Below are positions 18,801 to 27,433 of a stretch of 64,000 nucleotides of DNA, one piece after another. The position numbers were made by a program, and so were the translations under genes. Positions within the stretch are counted from its first letter, which is position 1; every line of letters begins with the position of its first letter. This stretch comes from Chloroflexota bacterium (lineage in GTDB: Bacteria; Chloroflexota; Anaerolineae; Promineifilales; Promineifilaceae): the NCBI GenBank assembly GCA_014584575.1, contig JACTMP010000010.1, forward strand, positions 1 through 64,000. The letters run 5' to 3'. The notes under the pieces were generated by a model. That model saw only the letters and a list, made by a program, of their open reading frames with translations, ran no database searches and was not told the DNA's origin.

Positions 18801-19730
18801 ACGGCCGTGGCCGCTTATGAAGAAGCGATTCAGTTGTGGCGTTTGTTGAACAATCAGGCGGAACTGAGCGTGAATCTGGGTAATCTGGGTACCATCTATT
18901 TGCGTTTGGGGCAGTATGAGCGGGCGTTGGACTATTACGAGCAGGCGTTGACGGCCGTGCAGACCGTCGGCGCGCGGCAGGTGGCGGCCAATATGATGCT
19001 GCGGCTGGGCAACGTCTATAAGCGCATTGGTAATTTTGAACGGGCCATTGCCTGTTTTGAACATGCTTTGCAGACATACCAGGCATTGGAACATAAAGGC
19101 GGTATGGCAAACAGTCTGGGTTGGTTGGGGGTGATGCATAGTGAAATGGGGGCATATGCAGCGGCGCAGGCGCGGTATGAGCAGGCAATGGCGCTGTCTC
19201 AGGAGATCGGTGACCACATTACCTCGTCAATCTGGCTGATGAACCGGGCGGAAACGGCCATGCTCTTGGGAGAGCGTGAGTTGGCCGAAGAGTTGGCGCA
19301 GCAGGCGGTGGATTTGTGCCGCACATTGGGCAATACGCGCTTCTTGCCAGGGGCGCTGGTGCATCAGGCGGAGATATTTTTTGCGCATAGCAAGTATGAG
19401 CAATGCCGCCTAGTGCTGGTAGAGGCGCTGCCGTTGAGCGGTTCGGCGGGGGACCAGAAATTGGCGTATGACGGCCGTTTGCTGCAAGCGCGCCTGGTTA
19501 ATCAGTTTGGCGAACGGGAAACGGCCGTGACCCATCTGCGCGCTATGATTGCCGAGTTTACCAATGCCGATTACCAGGCGGAACTGCATTTTTATTGGTG
19601 GCAGATGACAGGGGATGAGGCAGTGCGGCACACGGCCGTGCAACTGTATGAGGCGTTGCTGCCGCGAATGCCCAATTACAAATTGCAACAGCAGCTAGAA
19701 AAGCTGCGGGCGCCTGGGAATGACGCCTGA
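15867..19730 (+). CDS. AfsR/SARP-like regulator: DNA-binding + BTAD + NB-ARC + TPR
   Basis: A 1287-residue protein when started at ATG 15867; the open frame continues upstream to 15753, but homology-like sequence (LSLTLFGGF) starts only here. Residues 1-95 form a winged-helix DNA-binding domain, 100-260 a bacterial transcriptional activation domain (BTAD), and 285-600 an NB-ARC STAND ATPase with Walker A GPGGMGKT at about 308-315 and LVGDNFE as the Walker B region. Residues 690-1270 are tetratricopeptide repeats. Such proteins sense a ligand or partner through the TPR part and switch by nucleotide exchange to activate transcription. The target is unknown; the following membrane and glycan genes are candidates. 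The gene carries 13 ACGGCCGT copies. Confidence 0.85.
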   Translation: MMQLSLTLFGGFTAVTPTGSSPPFPTDKARALLAYLALTPDAPLRREALAGLFWPEQPEELARQNLRQTLSRLRKSLDQAQPGLGAQLLTVTRQTVELHGAYGTADVTGFGEQVTAVASHPHTTLPTCSVCLVRLETAVALYRRGDFLAGLSLPDAPGFEEWLLLQRERLYQSQLAALGQLAAAYEQQGAFDAAHRYALWQIELEPWREEAHRQVMRLLARNGERGQALAQYETCRQLLQTELGIEPAAETVQLWQQIKDGAYQPTTTRRTQIHHFPNDLTPFVGRERELAAILALLREKQCRVLTLLGPGGMGKTRLAVQVCRVLADGGATADDGLAYHDGAYFVPLTAVTDVEMLVTAVAQAVGLPLAEHLPPRQQLLTYLRDKQMLLVGDNFEQVAAGAELVAAAAAAAPQVQWLLTSQQPLHVHAERRFVVGGLDYAAAETADAVQLFLSSARRVRPDFRLTAADLPALWELCRLLDGMPLALEIAAGWVRLMDCPAILRETQKSLDFLAAPWGDVPAQRQSVRAVLAHSWQQLPPHLQGALRRMALFTGGYTLEAALAVLPDVSMTDMAALLDKSLVMWRADGRYHMHQLLRTFVQQQSPGSPEEDSLFRTGHCRYYLHFLADQAAKLNGQNPQQAIAAIQHDLDNVRQAWQWALGDHTADHLADHIPAALGQAVSGLGRFYHVVGLFEEGERQFLAALAMAEGWPASAETAVLQAQFHLQLSHFLGQTGQYQVAIEQAQQAQKLAEALDEIDLRAQAVGLEGEWQRHLGQFAQARHCLDTAVTLFPTPNRNRGYARALNQIGQMYQIQSRYEAALAAFSQARQVYEAVGDQTEMSTLLGNMAEVYRLKADYPQALACSQQALALAEAIGYKQAIVQNAIVLAAIQQDQGEAALAQTTCQQALAVAKGLGYVRGIINSHISLGVMCLAQSKLAEAAQWLHLARAQAEEVGLPDLVAKAAGKQGIVHAHRGEHETAVAAYEEAIQLWRLLNNQAELSVNLGNLGTIYLRLGQYERALDYYEQALTAVQTVGARQVAANMMLRLGNVYKRIGNFERAIACFEHALQTYQALEHKGGMANSLGWLGVMHSEMGAYAAAQARYEQAMALSQEIGDHITSSIWLMNRAETAMLLGERELAEELAQQAVDLCRTLGNTRFLPGALVHQAEIFFAHSKYEQCRLVLVEALPLSGSAGDQKLAYDGRLLQARLVNQFGERETAVTHLRAMIAEFTNADYQAELHFYWWQMTGDEAVRHTAVQLYEALLPRMPNYKLQQQLEKLRAPGNDA

Positions 19731-19784
19731 CAGGAGAGTTTTACCATTTGCCATGAACGAATTTGGCATTACCATTAGGCCACT

Positions 19785-20387
19785 ATGATTGCACTACTCA
19801 TTCAACTCCTCATGATCTTCACCCCGGCTGTGAGCGCCGTAACGCTTGGTCTGAAGTACGACGAACTGAAGCGGGCCGGGGCCAGCAAAGAATGGCCGGC
19901 GGTGAAAGCGGCCGTCACTAACAACACCATTGTGGACACCGGCAAGAAACAGAAGGGGCAGGTATTGTACCAGCCGGAAATCAGCTTGAGTTATGGCGTA
20001 GAAGGTAAGAGTTACATGGTGAAGCAGCGGCTGACTGACGGCAATGGGTTGCGCGAGGGTTCCAAACAATGGGCGCGGGAGGTGGCGCTGCAATACAAAC
20101 CGGACACGGCCGTGCGCCTCTACTACAATCCGCAGCGCCCGCAGCAGGCCACCATCCAGCCCGGCCAGACGACGGTGGACAAAAACCGATGGCTGGTGAT
20201 TGGCGGCGTGATGCTGTTTTTTAGCTTCATCTTGTGTGTGTTGGGCGTTATCGCCATCACCCAAACTTATGCGACGGTGAGCACGGCCGTTAGTTTCATC
20301 CTGGGCATTGTGGCTTTTGGCATCATGCTCATCCTGGGTTTTCTCTTTTATCTGCTGGGGCAAGAGTTACGCGCAAACAAGAAATAA
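19785..20387 (+). CDS. DUF3592-like membrane protein
   Basis: A 200-residue protein with an N-terminal hydrophobic helix (about 1-22), a central hydrophilic beta-rich region (GKKQKGQVLYQPEISLSY...VRLYYNPQRPQQATIQPG) and two C-terminal helices (about 138-160 and 168-192). The VxxxYNPxxPxxA motif before the last helices is typical of DUF3592 proteins. Function unknown. It lies in the same direction as the regulator and the GT39-like gene. Confidence 0.75.
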   Translation: MIALLIQLLMIFTPAVSAVTLGLKYDELKRAGASKEWPAVKAAVTNNTIVDTGKKQKGQVLYQPEISLSYGVEGKSYMVKQRLTDGNGLREGSKQWAREVALQYKPDTAVRLYYNPQRPQQATIQPGQTTVDKNRWLVIGGVMLFFSFILCVLGVIAITQTYATVSTAVSFILGIVAFGIMLILGFLFYLLGQELRANKK

Positions 20388-20475
20388 AGCGGCGATTGGC
20401 ATGGCCTTGCCTGCCGCCGGCCGCAACACCGGAAGAGGAGAAAAATGGAATATATCCCTGGCGAGGTGACAAGGC

Positions 20476-22560
20476 ATGACCATCTGTCAAGGGAGTGAAC
20501 CGTCTGCTTCGCGCCGCCCTGCTTCGCGCCGCCTGTCACTCTCATTGTTGGTCGTGTTGGCGCTGCTATTCATCGTTGTGGTGGCCGCTTACCTGCGTTT
20601 ATACCGGCTGCACACCAGCCCTATTTGGGGAGACCAATCGATCTTGTTGAGCATTGCTCTGGATTGGGTGAATTGGGGCAAATTTCCGCTGGCCGCCAAC
20701 AAATCTTCGGCCGGGGCCATGAATCCACCGCTGGTTGTCTATCTGTTGGCGCTGCCGATGTTTGTGCGCCAGACGGTCATGGCCCCGCTTTGGTTCCAGG
20801 CGCTGCTCAGCCTGACGGCCGTGCCCCTGCTCTATTTCCTCACCGCCCGTTTTTTTGGCCGTGGGGCCGGTCTGCTGGCCGCCTGGCTGGTGGCGCTCAA
20901 CCCCTGGCTCATCTTTTACAGCCGCCTGATTTGGAACCCCAGCCTGACGCCATTGTTCGCCGCTCTGTTGTTAACGGCCGTGCTCCTTTTCCTCACCACC
21001 CGCCATTGGGCCTATCTGCCGTTGATTTTTGCGGCGCTGGCTTTGGTTACGCAGCTTCATCTGGCTTCGCTGGTGCTCGTGCCGGTGGTTGTTGCCATCT
21101 TGTTGTTGTTTGGGCGGCGGCTGTGGCAGGGAAGCTGGCGGCGCACGCTGCTGTTATTGGCGGCGGGCATGGCGCTCTTTTTGCTGTTGTATACGCCGTA
21201 TGGGTTATATGAGCGGGCGGTGGGTTTTGCCGATGTCAAGGCGTTGGGCGGCGTTTTAACCGGCAGGCAACTATCCAGCCAGGCATTTCTGACGGAAACG
21301 GCCGTCAACACCGCTTCCCTGCTCATCCTCAAAGACCTGGCCCTGGGGGAAGGTTTTCGGGAAAGCCAGATAGCGGAATGGCAAACGGCCGTGCCGCCCA
21401 TGTCGGCGTTGTTCTGGGGCTTGCGGCTGCTGGCGCTGGCGGCGCTGGTATATGGTTTTGTCTCTCCGCTGCGCTGGCGTTGGATGCACCGGGCACGGCC
21501 GTATCCACCCTTGCCTGACCGGGAAACGGTGCTGCTGGTTTGCGCTCTCTGGGTGGCGCTGCCGGCGCTGTTCTATCTGCGCCACTCCCAATACCTGCAA
21601 AATTACTTTTTTCTCTATTTGCTGCCGGCGGCCTGCTTATTAGTGGCTGCCTTTTGGGGATGGCTGTGGGGGTTGGCCTGGAACTGGTTTGGGCGTTACG
21701 GGCGTGTGGTGGGGGGCACGGCCGTGCTGCTGCTGGTATTGCCGTGGTTGTTGTGGGGGGGCTGGCAGTTCTGGTTCTTTCACACCGGCCTGGCGATGGC
21801 CGACCGGGTAAACGTCTGGCAACAACGGGCGGCCGGTGATGTGCAGCAGGCAGCCGCCCGGCTGCGTGACTTCCACGCTGCGCACCCGGACTGCACCATC
21901 ACCCTGTTAGCCGAAGGCTACCAGCACGATTCTTCGCCGGTGGGATTGTTGGAGCCGCTGCTCTATCCGTTGGATGTGGCCCTGGCCTCGGCCGGGCGTG
22001 GCTTTTTGCTGCCAGGCGTCTGCACCTTGTATCTGGTAACGGCCGATGACCCGGTGGCGCTGCGCTATCTGGCGCAGCACGGCCGTTTGTTAACCACCCT
22101 CCCCACCTTACATGGCGATTGGACGGTGCATCTGGTGGAAGGCGCGGCATGGGCGGAAACAGAGACGGGGGGTACGGCCGTGTGGCAAAATGGGGTGGAA
22201 CTGATGGGTTGGCAAATAGGGGAGGGACAGCCGGGCCAGACCATGCCCCTTCTTCTCACCTGGCGCATCACCCAGACCCAACCGCCGCTCACCGATATTC
22301 ACTTTTTCATCCATTTGTTGGACGCTGGCGGGAATCTGGTCGCCCAGGATGATGCCGCCATTGTTCATCCCGTTTACTGGCGGGTAGATGATTACCTGGT
22401 GTCCCAATTTGCCGTGCCCCTGCCGCCCGATTTGCCGCCAGGTGTTTATACGCTGCACGCCGGACTTTACACCTGGCCGGATATTCAGCGCATTCCCCTG
22501 ACAAATGGCGAATCTACGATTATTATTGGCCGGATTGATGTCGGTGAAGTCGGTGAATAG
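20476..22560 (+). CDS. Glycosyltransferase family 39-like multi-spanning membrane protein
   Basis: A 694-residue protein with about ten transmembrane helices in the first 430 residues and a soluble, probably extracytoplasmic C-terminal domain (about 440-694). The first loop after helix 1 contains SPIWGDQS, where Asp is in the place of the acidic catalytic residue of GT-C enzymes (ArnT/PMT type). The LNPWLIFYSRLIWNPSLTPLF segment also matches the family. It would transfer a sugar from a polyprenyl-phosphate donor on the outer face of the membrane. GAGGTGA stands 7 bases before the ATG. The next gene starts 2 bases after its stop. Confidence 0.8.
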   Translation: MTICQGSEPSASRRPASRRLSLSLLVVLALLFIVVVAAYLRLYRLHTSPIWGDQSILLSIALDWVNWGKFPLAANKSSAGAMNPPLVVYLLALPMFVRQTVMAPLWFQALLSLTAVPLLYFLTARFFGRGAGLLAAWLVALNPWLIFYSRLIWNPSLTPLFAALLLTAVLLFLTTRHWAYLPLIFAALALVTQLHLASLVLVPVVVAILLLFGRRLWQGSWRRTLLLLAAGMALFLLLYTPYGLYERAVGFADVKALGGVLTGRQLSSQAFLTETAVNTASLLILKDLALGEGFRESQIAEWQTAVPPMSALFWGLRLLALAALVYGFVSPLRWRWMHRARPYPPLPDRETVLLVCALWVALPALFYLRHSQYLQNYFFLYLLPAACLLVAAFWGWLWGLAWNWFGRYGRVVGGTAVLLLVLPWLLWGGWQFWFFHTGLAMADRVNVWQQRAAGDVQQAAARLRDFHAAHPDCTITLLAEGYQHDSSPVGLLEPLLYPLDVALASAGRGFLLPGVCTLYLVTADDPVALRYLAQHGRLLTTLPTLHGDWTVHLVEGAAWAETETGGTAVWQNGVELMGWQIGEGQPGQTMPLLLTWRITQTQPPLTDIHFFIHLLDAGGNLVAQDDAAIVHPVYWRVDDYLVSQFAVPLPPDLPPGVYTLHAGLYTWPDIQRIPLTNGESTIIIGRIDVGEVGE

Positions 22561-22562
22561 AA

Positions 22563-23393
22563 ATGGACAAACATTATGTGCGGGGCAAAATGCAGAGCGC
22601 CCAGACCGGATTGATGCGGCGGTTAGGCCGCCAGCGTTTTGACCCAGACCAATTTGAGATTGTCACTCTGCCGCTGACGATTCCGGGTTTAGACCCGGCC
22701 TTTTCCGGCTACCGGCTGGTGCAGGTGAGCGATATTCACCTGGGCAACTGGATCACGGCCGAACGGTGGCAAGGCATTGTGGAGCTGGTGAATGCCCAGA
22801 AGCCAGACGCTATTGCCCTGACCGGTGATTTTGTCTCCTACGTGCTGGATGGGGTGCTGGATGATCTGGCGTCTGGCCTGAGCCGGTTGCAGGCGCGTGA
22901 CGCCATCCTGGCGGTGATGGGCAACCATGATCATTGGATGGATGTGGGCCGGGTGCGGCAGGTGTTGGCCGCCAGCGGTGTGGTGGAGTTGCCAAACAGC
23001 GTCTGTACCTTGCGGCGGGGCACGGCCGTGCTGCACATCGCCGGTGTGGATTGCATTACGGTGAAAGCAGACGATCTGTCCGCAGTATTATCGGCGCTGC
23101 CAGCAGATGGCCCGGCCATCCTGCTGGCGCATGAACCGGACTTTGCCGATGCCAGCGCCGCCACCGGCCGGTTTGCCTTGCAGCTTTCCGGCCATTCTCA
23201 TGGCGGACAGGTAGTGCTGCCCAGGGTGGGGCCGTTACGGGGGCCACTATTTAAGCGGTATCCCAACGGCCGTTACCAGGTCGGCCAGATGGTGCAATAT
23301 ACCAATCGCGGTGTGGGCACCAATGCCATCCGGCTGCGTTACCGCTGTAAGCCGGAAATAACGGTGATCACGTTGTTCGCTGCTGATGGGTGA
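22563..23393 (+). CDS. Metallophosphoesterase (YkuE/YaeI-like)
   Basis: A 276-residue calcineurin-like phosphoesterase. Metal-binding motifs are all present: VSDIHLG (Asp57, His59), TGDFVS, GNHDH at about 119-123, AHEPD at about 184, and GHSHGG at about 217-222. The DxH...GD...GNHD...GHxH series defines the fold. No signal peptide or Tat motif is seen, unlike some YkuE proteins. It follows the GT39-like gene by 2 bases, so the two are co-transcribed and may act together on lipid-linked envelope intermediates (inference). Confidence 0.88.
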   Translation: MDKHYVRGKMQSAQTGLMRRLGRQRFDPDQFEIVTLPLTIPGLDPAFSGYRLVQVSDIHLGNWITAERWQGIVELVNAQKPDAIALTGDFVSYVLDGVLDDLASGLSRLQARDAILAVMGNHDHWMDVGRVRQVLAASGVVELPNSVCTLRRGTAVLHIAGVDCITVKADDLSAVLSALPADGPAILLAHEPDFADASAATGRFALQLSGHSHGGQVVLPRVGPLRGPLFKRYPNGRYQVGQMVQYTNRGVGTNAIRLRYRCKPEITVITLFAADG

Positions 23394-23420
23394 TATGAAT
23401 TGCTGTGATGTGGCCGGGGA

Positions 23421-24470
23421 TCAGGGGATGATGTTGTAAGCCAGCGTGTCCAAATAGAAGAGATAGATGTACCCCAACAACAAGAGCAGCCAGCCAATGA
23501 CCTGCACAATGTCTAATAACGTGACCCAGGAAACGGAAAAATTGTCCTGCACGGCGCGCATGATGGATTCCATATTCTCCAGCTTTTGTTTCACGTTGTT
23601 TTTCCACTCGTCCAGATACAATTCGTCTGACATGGTGCGGTAGAGTTGCGCTGTGTACCAGTCGCCAATCATGAGCAATTTCTGGTCTACCCGCTCAAAA
23701 TCTAGCAGCAGCGCCAGCCGTTCCTGAATTACCTGCTGCACGGTGCGGCGCAACTGCACCGGGTTGATCATCCGCCGCCGCCCGGTGGTGAATTTTTCGC
23801 GCACATAGGCCAGCCGCTCATCAATGCGTTTGTCCAGCATCCGGTAACGCAAAAGCTGGTAAATGGCGACCTTTACCACTTCAATGTCGGATTGGAAGTC
23901 GCCATCGGGAGCAATGATGATCCCACCTTCCCAATCCACTACCGTCAGGTCACGTTCCGAATAATGCAGCCGGGACACCAGGGAACTGGCGGTATCCTCG
24001 GCGCTCAATTTTTCCCGTTGCGAACGCAGCAGCCCTGCCAGTTCCGATGCGGCCTGGTCAATGAACAGATCGGGTGTCATGCCAGGTTCCTGGATCATCA
24101 GCAGGAAATACTCTTCCCACAGATCGGTCGCCAGCACCTCGGTCGGCAGAAGCAAGTTTCGCAGCGACTCCTTTAGCCGTTCCACCAGTTGCAGGGTGGC
24201 GCTGCTCAACATATCGTTGATGGGAAAGCGACACTCAACCATTTGCACACTCTCTTCAAAGAGCTGTGGCTGCACAGAGACGAGGATGCCTTCCAACTGC
24301 ACGGCCGTAGCCGTCAACAAACGCATGTCCAGATCAACTGGCTGAAAGTAAGGCGCTTTGTTGAGCTGCTGCTGCGGCGCCTGCACCCAGGCTGCATCAA
24401 CCTCAGCCACTGGAAAAGCCAGCAAAAAACAAACCTGTGCATGGGGGGCGGAAACGGGGTGGTCGTTCAT
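23421..24470 (-). CDS. Hypothetical protein with C-terminal membrane helix
   Basis: 349 residues, no family recognised. The body is predicted soluble and helical, with a charged middle region (RYRMLDKRIDERLAYVREKF). The C-terminus carries one strongly hydrophobic segment (about 322-344, VIGWLLLLLGYIYLFYL), so it is likely a tail-anchored protein. Downstream in the same direction as 24540-25586 and separated from it by a repeat, it may share a transcript. Confidence 0.65.
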   Translation of the reverse strand: MNDHPVSAPHAQVCFLLAFPVAEVDAAWVQAPQQQLNKAPYFQPVDLDMRLLTATAVQLEGILVSVQPQLFEESVQMVECRFPINDMLSSATLQLVERLKESLRNLLLPTEVLATDLWEEYFLLMIQEPGMTPDLFIDQAASELAGLLRSQREKLSAEDTASSLVSRLHYSERDLTVVDWEGGIIIAPDGDFQSDIEVVKVAIYQLLRYRMLDKRIDERLAYVREKFTTGRRRMINPVQLRRTVQQVIQERLALLLDFERVDQKLLMIGDWYTAQLYRTMSDELYLDEWKNNVKQKLENMESIMRAVQDNFSVSWVTLLDIVQVIGWLLLLLGYIYLFYLDTLAYNIIP

Positions 24471-24483
24471 ATGGTTTAAGATT

Positions 24484-24543
24484 GAGAGACTGAGAGATTG
24501 AGAGATCAGGAGACTTGCCAGTCTCCCAATCTCCCAATCTCAT
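24484..24543. repeat. GAGATT/AATCTC-type dispersed repeat
   Basis: Runs of GAGA(T/C)T on the left and CCAATCTC on the right pair into a long imperfect hairpin. The TGA stop of the gene at 24540-25586 is formed by the last TGAGATT unit. Related copies: 25721-25783, 26951-26968 (short), 37497-37589, 39867-39938, 42481-42539. Confidence 0.75.
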
Positions 24544-25586
24544 TCTTCATCAAGCGGCGGATTGGAGAAACGCTGCAAGAAAAACTGTTTAAGCCAGAGC
24601 AGATGATCGGGGTCATCAATATCCAGCAGCAGATACTGCACCCAGGCCGGGAAATCGCTGATTGACACATCGCCCCGCTCTAATTTGTCCAGATAACTCC
24701 AATCTACGCGGGAGGCCTGAGACATCTCTGCCGGTTCTAATTCGGCCAGCGCCTCTTCCACCCTTGCTATCAATTCCCCCTCCACGGGCGGCGGCAGCAC
24801 AAAGTCAGGTGGCAGTTTGTCCGCATCCGGCGGCATGTAGGGCAGCGGACTCATGTAGGCTTCCTCGTCGGCGGCAAAATCTGGGTCCATCTGGCGCATC
24901 ATGTGGCGGTAGCGACGGCCGTCGCCTTGCCCGCACGGCGGTATCCAGGGAATCTGCTCCTGGTGGTCGCGCCACCAGCGCACCTCTGCCCAAAAGCGGC
25001 GCGCCTGCTGATCTTTGGGGAATTGGGACAATAACTCTTGCAGCACCTCCACCGACTCTACAAAAAAACCCTGGTCAGCATACAGGTCAGCTACCCACAA
25101 CATAGCTGCGCGCGGCCGGTTTGTGCGCCGGATCGCCTCCTGGAAAATGGGCCAGGCCGCCTCACTGCCCCGCGTTTCCCCCAACAGATAATCTTGCAGC
25201 AATTGGTCGCGCCCCTCTTCCAACATCTCCTTTACATCAGAGGGGCAGACATCCTCCGGGTCAATCTCCTCGTTATATTCCCGGTATTGCCCTTCCCAGC
25301 GGCACATCACCCGGAAAGAAAACGCCAGCCGCCGCCGCTGCTGCCAGGCGCGGTCATCCCACTCATCAATCGTGCGGCCAATAGCTTTGCGGTTATCACG
25401 AATCACCCAGGGGTCGTTAAACGCCTCCAACACCAAATCACTGGCCTCCTGGCAGTCCGGGAACAGCGCCAGGATTTCATAACAGATGGCGGCCGCGTCC
25501 GGGCTGGTGAAGTCGTCTTCGGCCAGCAAGGCGCGCGCCTCGGTTAACATGCGGTACACGTAGTCAGGGTATTGTTGTTCACTCAT
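24540..25586 (-). CDS. Hypothetical TPR-like protein
   Basis: 348 residues. Helical, with TPR-like hairpins early (ALLAEDDFTSPDAAAICYEILALFPDC) and in the middle (AAMLWVADLYADQGFFVESVEVLQELLSQFPKDQQA). An acidic/proline stretch follows (PYMPPDADKLPPDFVLPPP at about 248-268). Probably a protein-interaction scaffold; no catalytic motif. Its stop codon lies in a dispersed repeat. Confidence 0.65.
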   Translation of the reverse strand: MSEQQYPDYVYRMLTEARALLAEDDFTSPDAAAICYEILALFPDCQEASDLVLEAFNDPWVIRDNRKAIGRTIDEWDDRAWQQRRRLAFSFRVMCRWEGQYREYNEEIDPEDVCPSDVKEMLEEGRDQLLQDYLLGETRGSEAAWPIFQEAIRRTNRPRAAMLWVADLYADQGFFVESVEVLQELLSQFPKDQQARRFWAEVRWWRDHQEQIPWIPPCGQGDGRRYRHMMRQMDPDFAADEEAYMSPLPYMPPDADKLPPDFVLPPPVEGELIARVEEALAELEPAEMSQASRVDWSYLDKLERGDVSISDFPAWVQYLLLDIDDPDHLLWLKQFFLQRFSNPPLDEE

Positions 25587-25965
25587 GGGTTATCCTCCTG
25601 CCGCCGCCCATTATACCCGTATGTCGGTGGCAAGTGCCAAGTGGCAGGTGGCAAGCTGGGAATTGCGCATGCAATCGTCCTACCCTAAGTAACCGTCCAT
25701 TTATTACTTCCTTCCCGACTGAGATCGAGAGATTAGGAGATTTGGAGATTGCCAATTTCTTAATCTCTTAGTCCCCTAATCTCAAATGGGAAGTTATTTT
25801 TAGACGCTCACTAACAGCCAGAGGTAACCGTTCAGACCTGACAGGTTTTTACCAGTTCAAATCAAGGCTTTTCAGGTCAAAAACCGGTCAGGTCTCTTGA
25901 GGGACTGAACGCTTAAGGCTAGAGAATGGGCTTTGCACTGCCGACTTCGTTATACTTAGCTCCCC
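25587..25965. other. Intergenic gap, 379 bp, filled by three repeat families
   Basis: Contains a GGCAAGTGCCAAGTGGCAGG-type repeat (about 25629-25660), the GAGATT/AATCTC hairpin (25721-25783) and an inverted copy of the ~94-bp repeat (25824-25915). No gene or clear promoter is seen. Confidence 0.7.
25824..25915 (-). repeat. ~92-bp dispersed repeat, copy 2 (reverse orientation)
   Basis: Reads GTAACCGTTCAGACCTGACAG at the left and GGGACTGAACGCTTA at the right, the reverse complement of the copies at 6743-6836 and 32615-32709. This copy is not fused to a gene end. Confidence 0.8.
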
Positions 25966-26787
25966 ATGCAAGAATATGAAAAACTTAACGGCTCCATGAC
26001 GGCCGTTTATGCTTATTGGCCTCGTTTTGCGCTGTTATATGGCGGCATGGTTGTCACCTTGTTGCTCATGGGTATCAGCCTGGATAGGGGGTGGTTGAGT
26101 TTTGTGCCGCTGGCAACGGCCGTGTTGTTAATCCTGGCTTATTTCTTCCTGGCCTCTTTATGGGCAGTTTACCAACTGTATGATCGGCGTGGTCTGCGGC
26201 CGGCGCACATTCTGTTTGACATGGGCCAACTGCTGCCTGAAGATCGGTTGGTCTATGTGGATGTGGGCTTGCGTTATCGTCCTATCTTGCTCAGCCGCCG
26301 CCTGACCATTGGGCATATCACCGTCGTAGATATTTTTAATCCGCAGTGGATGGCGGCCGGCGTACTAAGTCGCTGGCGTCAGCAGTTAGCCCATCCCCAA
26401 CAGGACCCCCGCCTCAGTTGGCGGGAAGGGCAGTTTAACCTGCTTCCCCTGCCCGACGACAGCGCCCCGACGGTCATGCTCTGCCAGGTAACGTCGCCCA
26501 TCTGGCAGCATGGCGACCGGCTGGCGTTATTGCAGGAGGCTTATCGGGTATTGCAGCCAGACGGCCGTTTGCTCTTCGCCGAACAATCCCGCACACAAAC
26601 CACCTGGCTGACCGATGGCCCGCTGGCCGCCCAAATGCCCGCCGTTGTTTACTGGCGTAACCTGTTGGTCGAAGCCGGTTTTCGCATTCAGCGCGAACAA
26701 AACCCCAACGGATTCATCACGCTCATTCGCGCCCACAAACCCGGCGACACCCAGGCGCGCCAGCTTGCCTTTGATTTGAAGTTTTAG
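25966..26787 (+). CDS. Membrane-anchored protein with methyltransferase-like C-terminal domain
   Basis: 273 residues. Two hydrophobic segments near the N-terminus (about 18-40 and 45-70) precede a soluble domain. The latter resembles a class I SAM-dependent methyltransferase: VYVDVGLRYRP in the place of motif I, TVVDIFN as the acidic loop, FNLLPLPDDS, and the late motif EAYRVLQPDGRLLFAEQ, which is typical of ubiE-like methyltransferases. The usual glycine-rich motif I is poorly preserved (VDVGLR), so cofactor binding is uncertain. Confidence 0.6.
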   Translation: MQEYEKLNGSMTAVYAYWPRFALLYGGMVVTLLLMGISLDRGWLSFVPLATAVLLILAYFFLASLWAVYQLYDRRGLRPAHILFDMGQLLPEDRLVYVDVGLRYRPILLSRRLTIGHITVVDIFNPQWMAAGVLSRWRQQLAHPQQDPRLSWREGQFNLLPLPDDSAPTVMLCQVTSPIWQHGDRLALLQEAYRVLQPDGRLLFAEQSRTQTTWLTDGPLAAQMPAVVYWRNLLVEAGFRIQREQNPNGFITLIRAHKPGDTQARQLAFDLKF

Positions 26788-26797
26788 TGGCTGAAAA

Positions 26798-26869
26798 TAC
26801 CCCCGCCAGGACTCGAACCTGAATCTGCCGCTTAGGAGGCGGCTGCTCTATCCATTGAGCTACGAGGGC
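26798..26869 (-). tRNA. tRNA-Arg (anticodon CCT)
   Basis: A 72-nt cloverleaf on the minus strand. Acceptor GCCCTCG pairs with CGGGGGT (G-U at the end); D-arm AGCTCAATGGATAGAGC; anticodon stem GCCGC/GCGGC with loop CTCCTAA (CCT); T-arm TCAGG-TTCGAGT-CCTGG. CCA is not encoded. It reads AGG codons. Confidence 0.93.
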
Positions 26870-26983
26870 GTCAGGCTATAATGGTAACGTACGCAGAAGG
26901 GGTGGGCAAGATGATGAAGAGAGCAGATGAGCAGGTGAAGGAGTGACAAGGCGATCTCCCAATCTCCTACTGACCAACGACCA

Positions 26984-27433
26984 ATGACCAATGACCCCTC
27001 CCAACTCCCCTTTTTTGTTTATGGTTCGCTATTACCAGGGCAGGCAAATGCCGGGTTGTGGGCGGACGACGTGGTGGCGCAGCAGGCGGCCGTACTGCCA
27101 CACGGCCGTCTCTATAGTCTGGGCGAGTATCCGGTGCTGCTAGAAAATGGGGCCAATGAGGGCGGGTCGGTGAAAGGCATGGTGATGACCGCCCGCCCAG
27201 AGAGCTATGCGGCATTGCTGGCCCGGTTGGATGCGCTGGAAGCGTATTACCCGGCTGCACCAGAGGAGAGCGAATATCTGCGGGTGGTACGCGAAGCCCG
27301 ATTGATGGATGGCACGGCCGTGCCCGCCTGGGTATACATAGGCCAGGCCAACTTTACGCCGCATTTGCCCCTGGTGCCCGACGGGGATTGGCTGGCCTAT
27401 GTTGCCCGCCAACAACGTGTTAGCGACGGATGA
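26984..27433 (+). CDS. Gamma-glutamylcyclotransferase-fold protein (GGCT/AIG2-like)
   Basis: 149 residues. The nucleotide/substrate loop FVYGSLLPG (Tyr13-Gly19) and the catalytic-type Glu in RLDALEAYYP (about residue 87) identify the GGCT fold. Family members release 5-oxoproline from gamma-glutamyl amines or peptides. The ATG lies inside a tandem ACCAATG repeat in the leader, without a clear ribosome site. The 3' end overlaps the convergent gene 27420-29093 by 14 bp. Confidence 0.85.
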   Translation: MTNDPSQLPFFVYGSLLPGQANAGLWADDVVAQQAAVLPHGRLYSLGEYPVLLENGANEGGSVKGMVMTARPESYAALLARLDALEAYYPAAPEESEYLRVVREARLMDGTAVPAWVYIGQANFTPHLPLVPDGDWLAYVARQQRVSDG

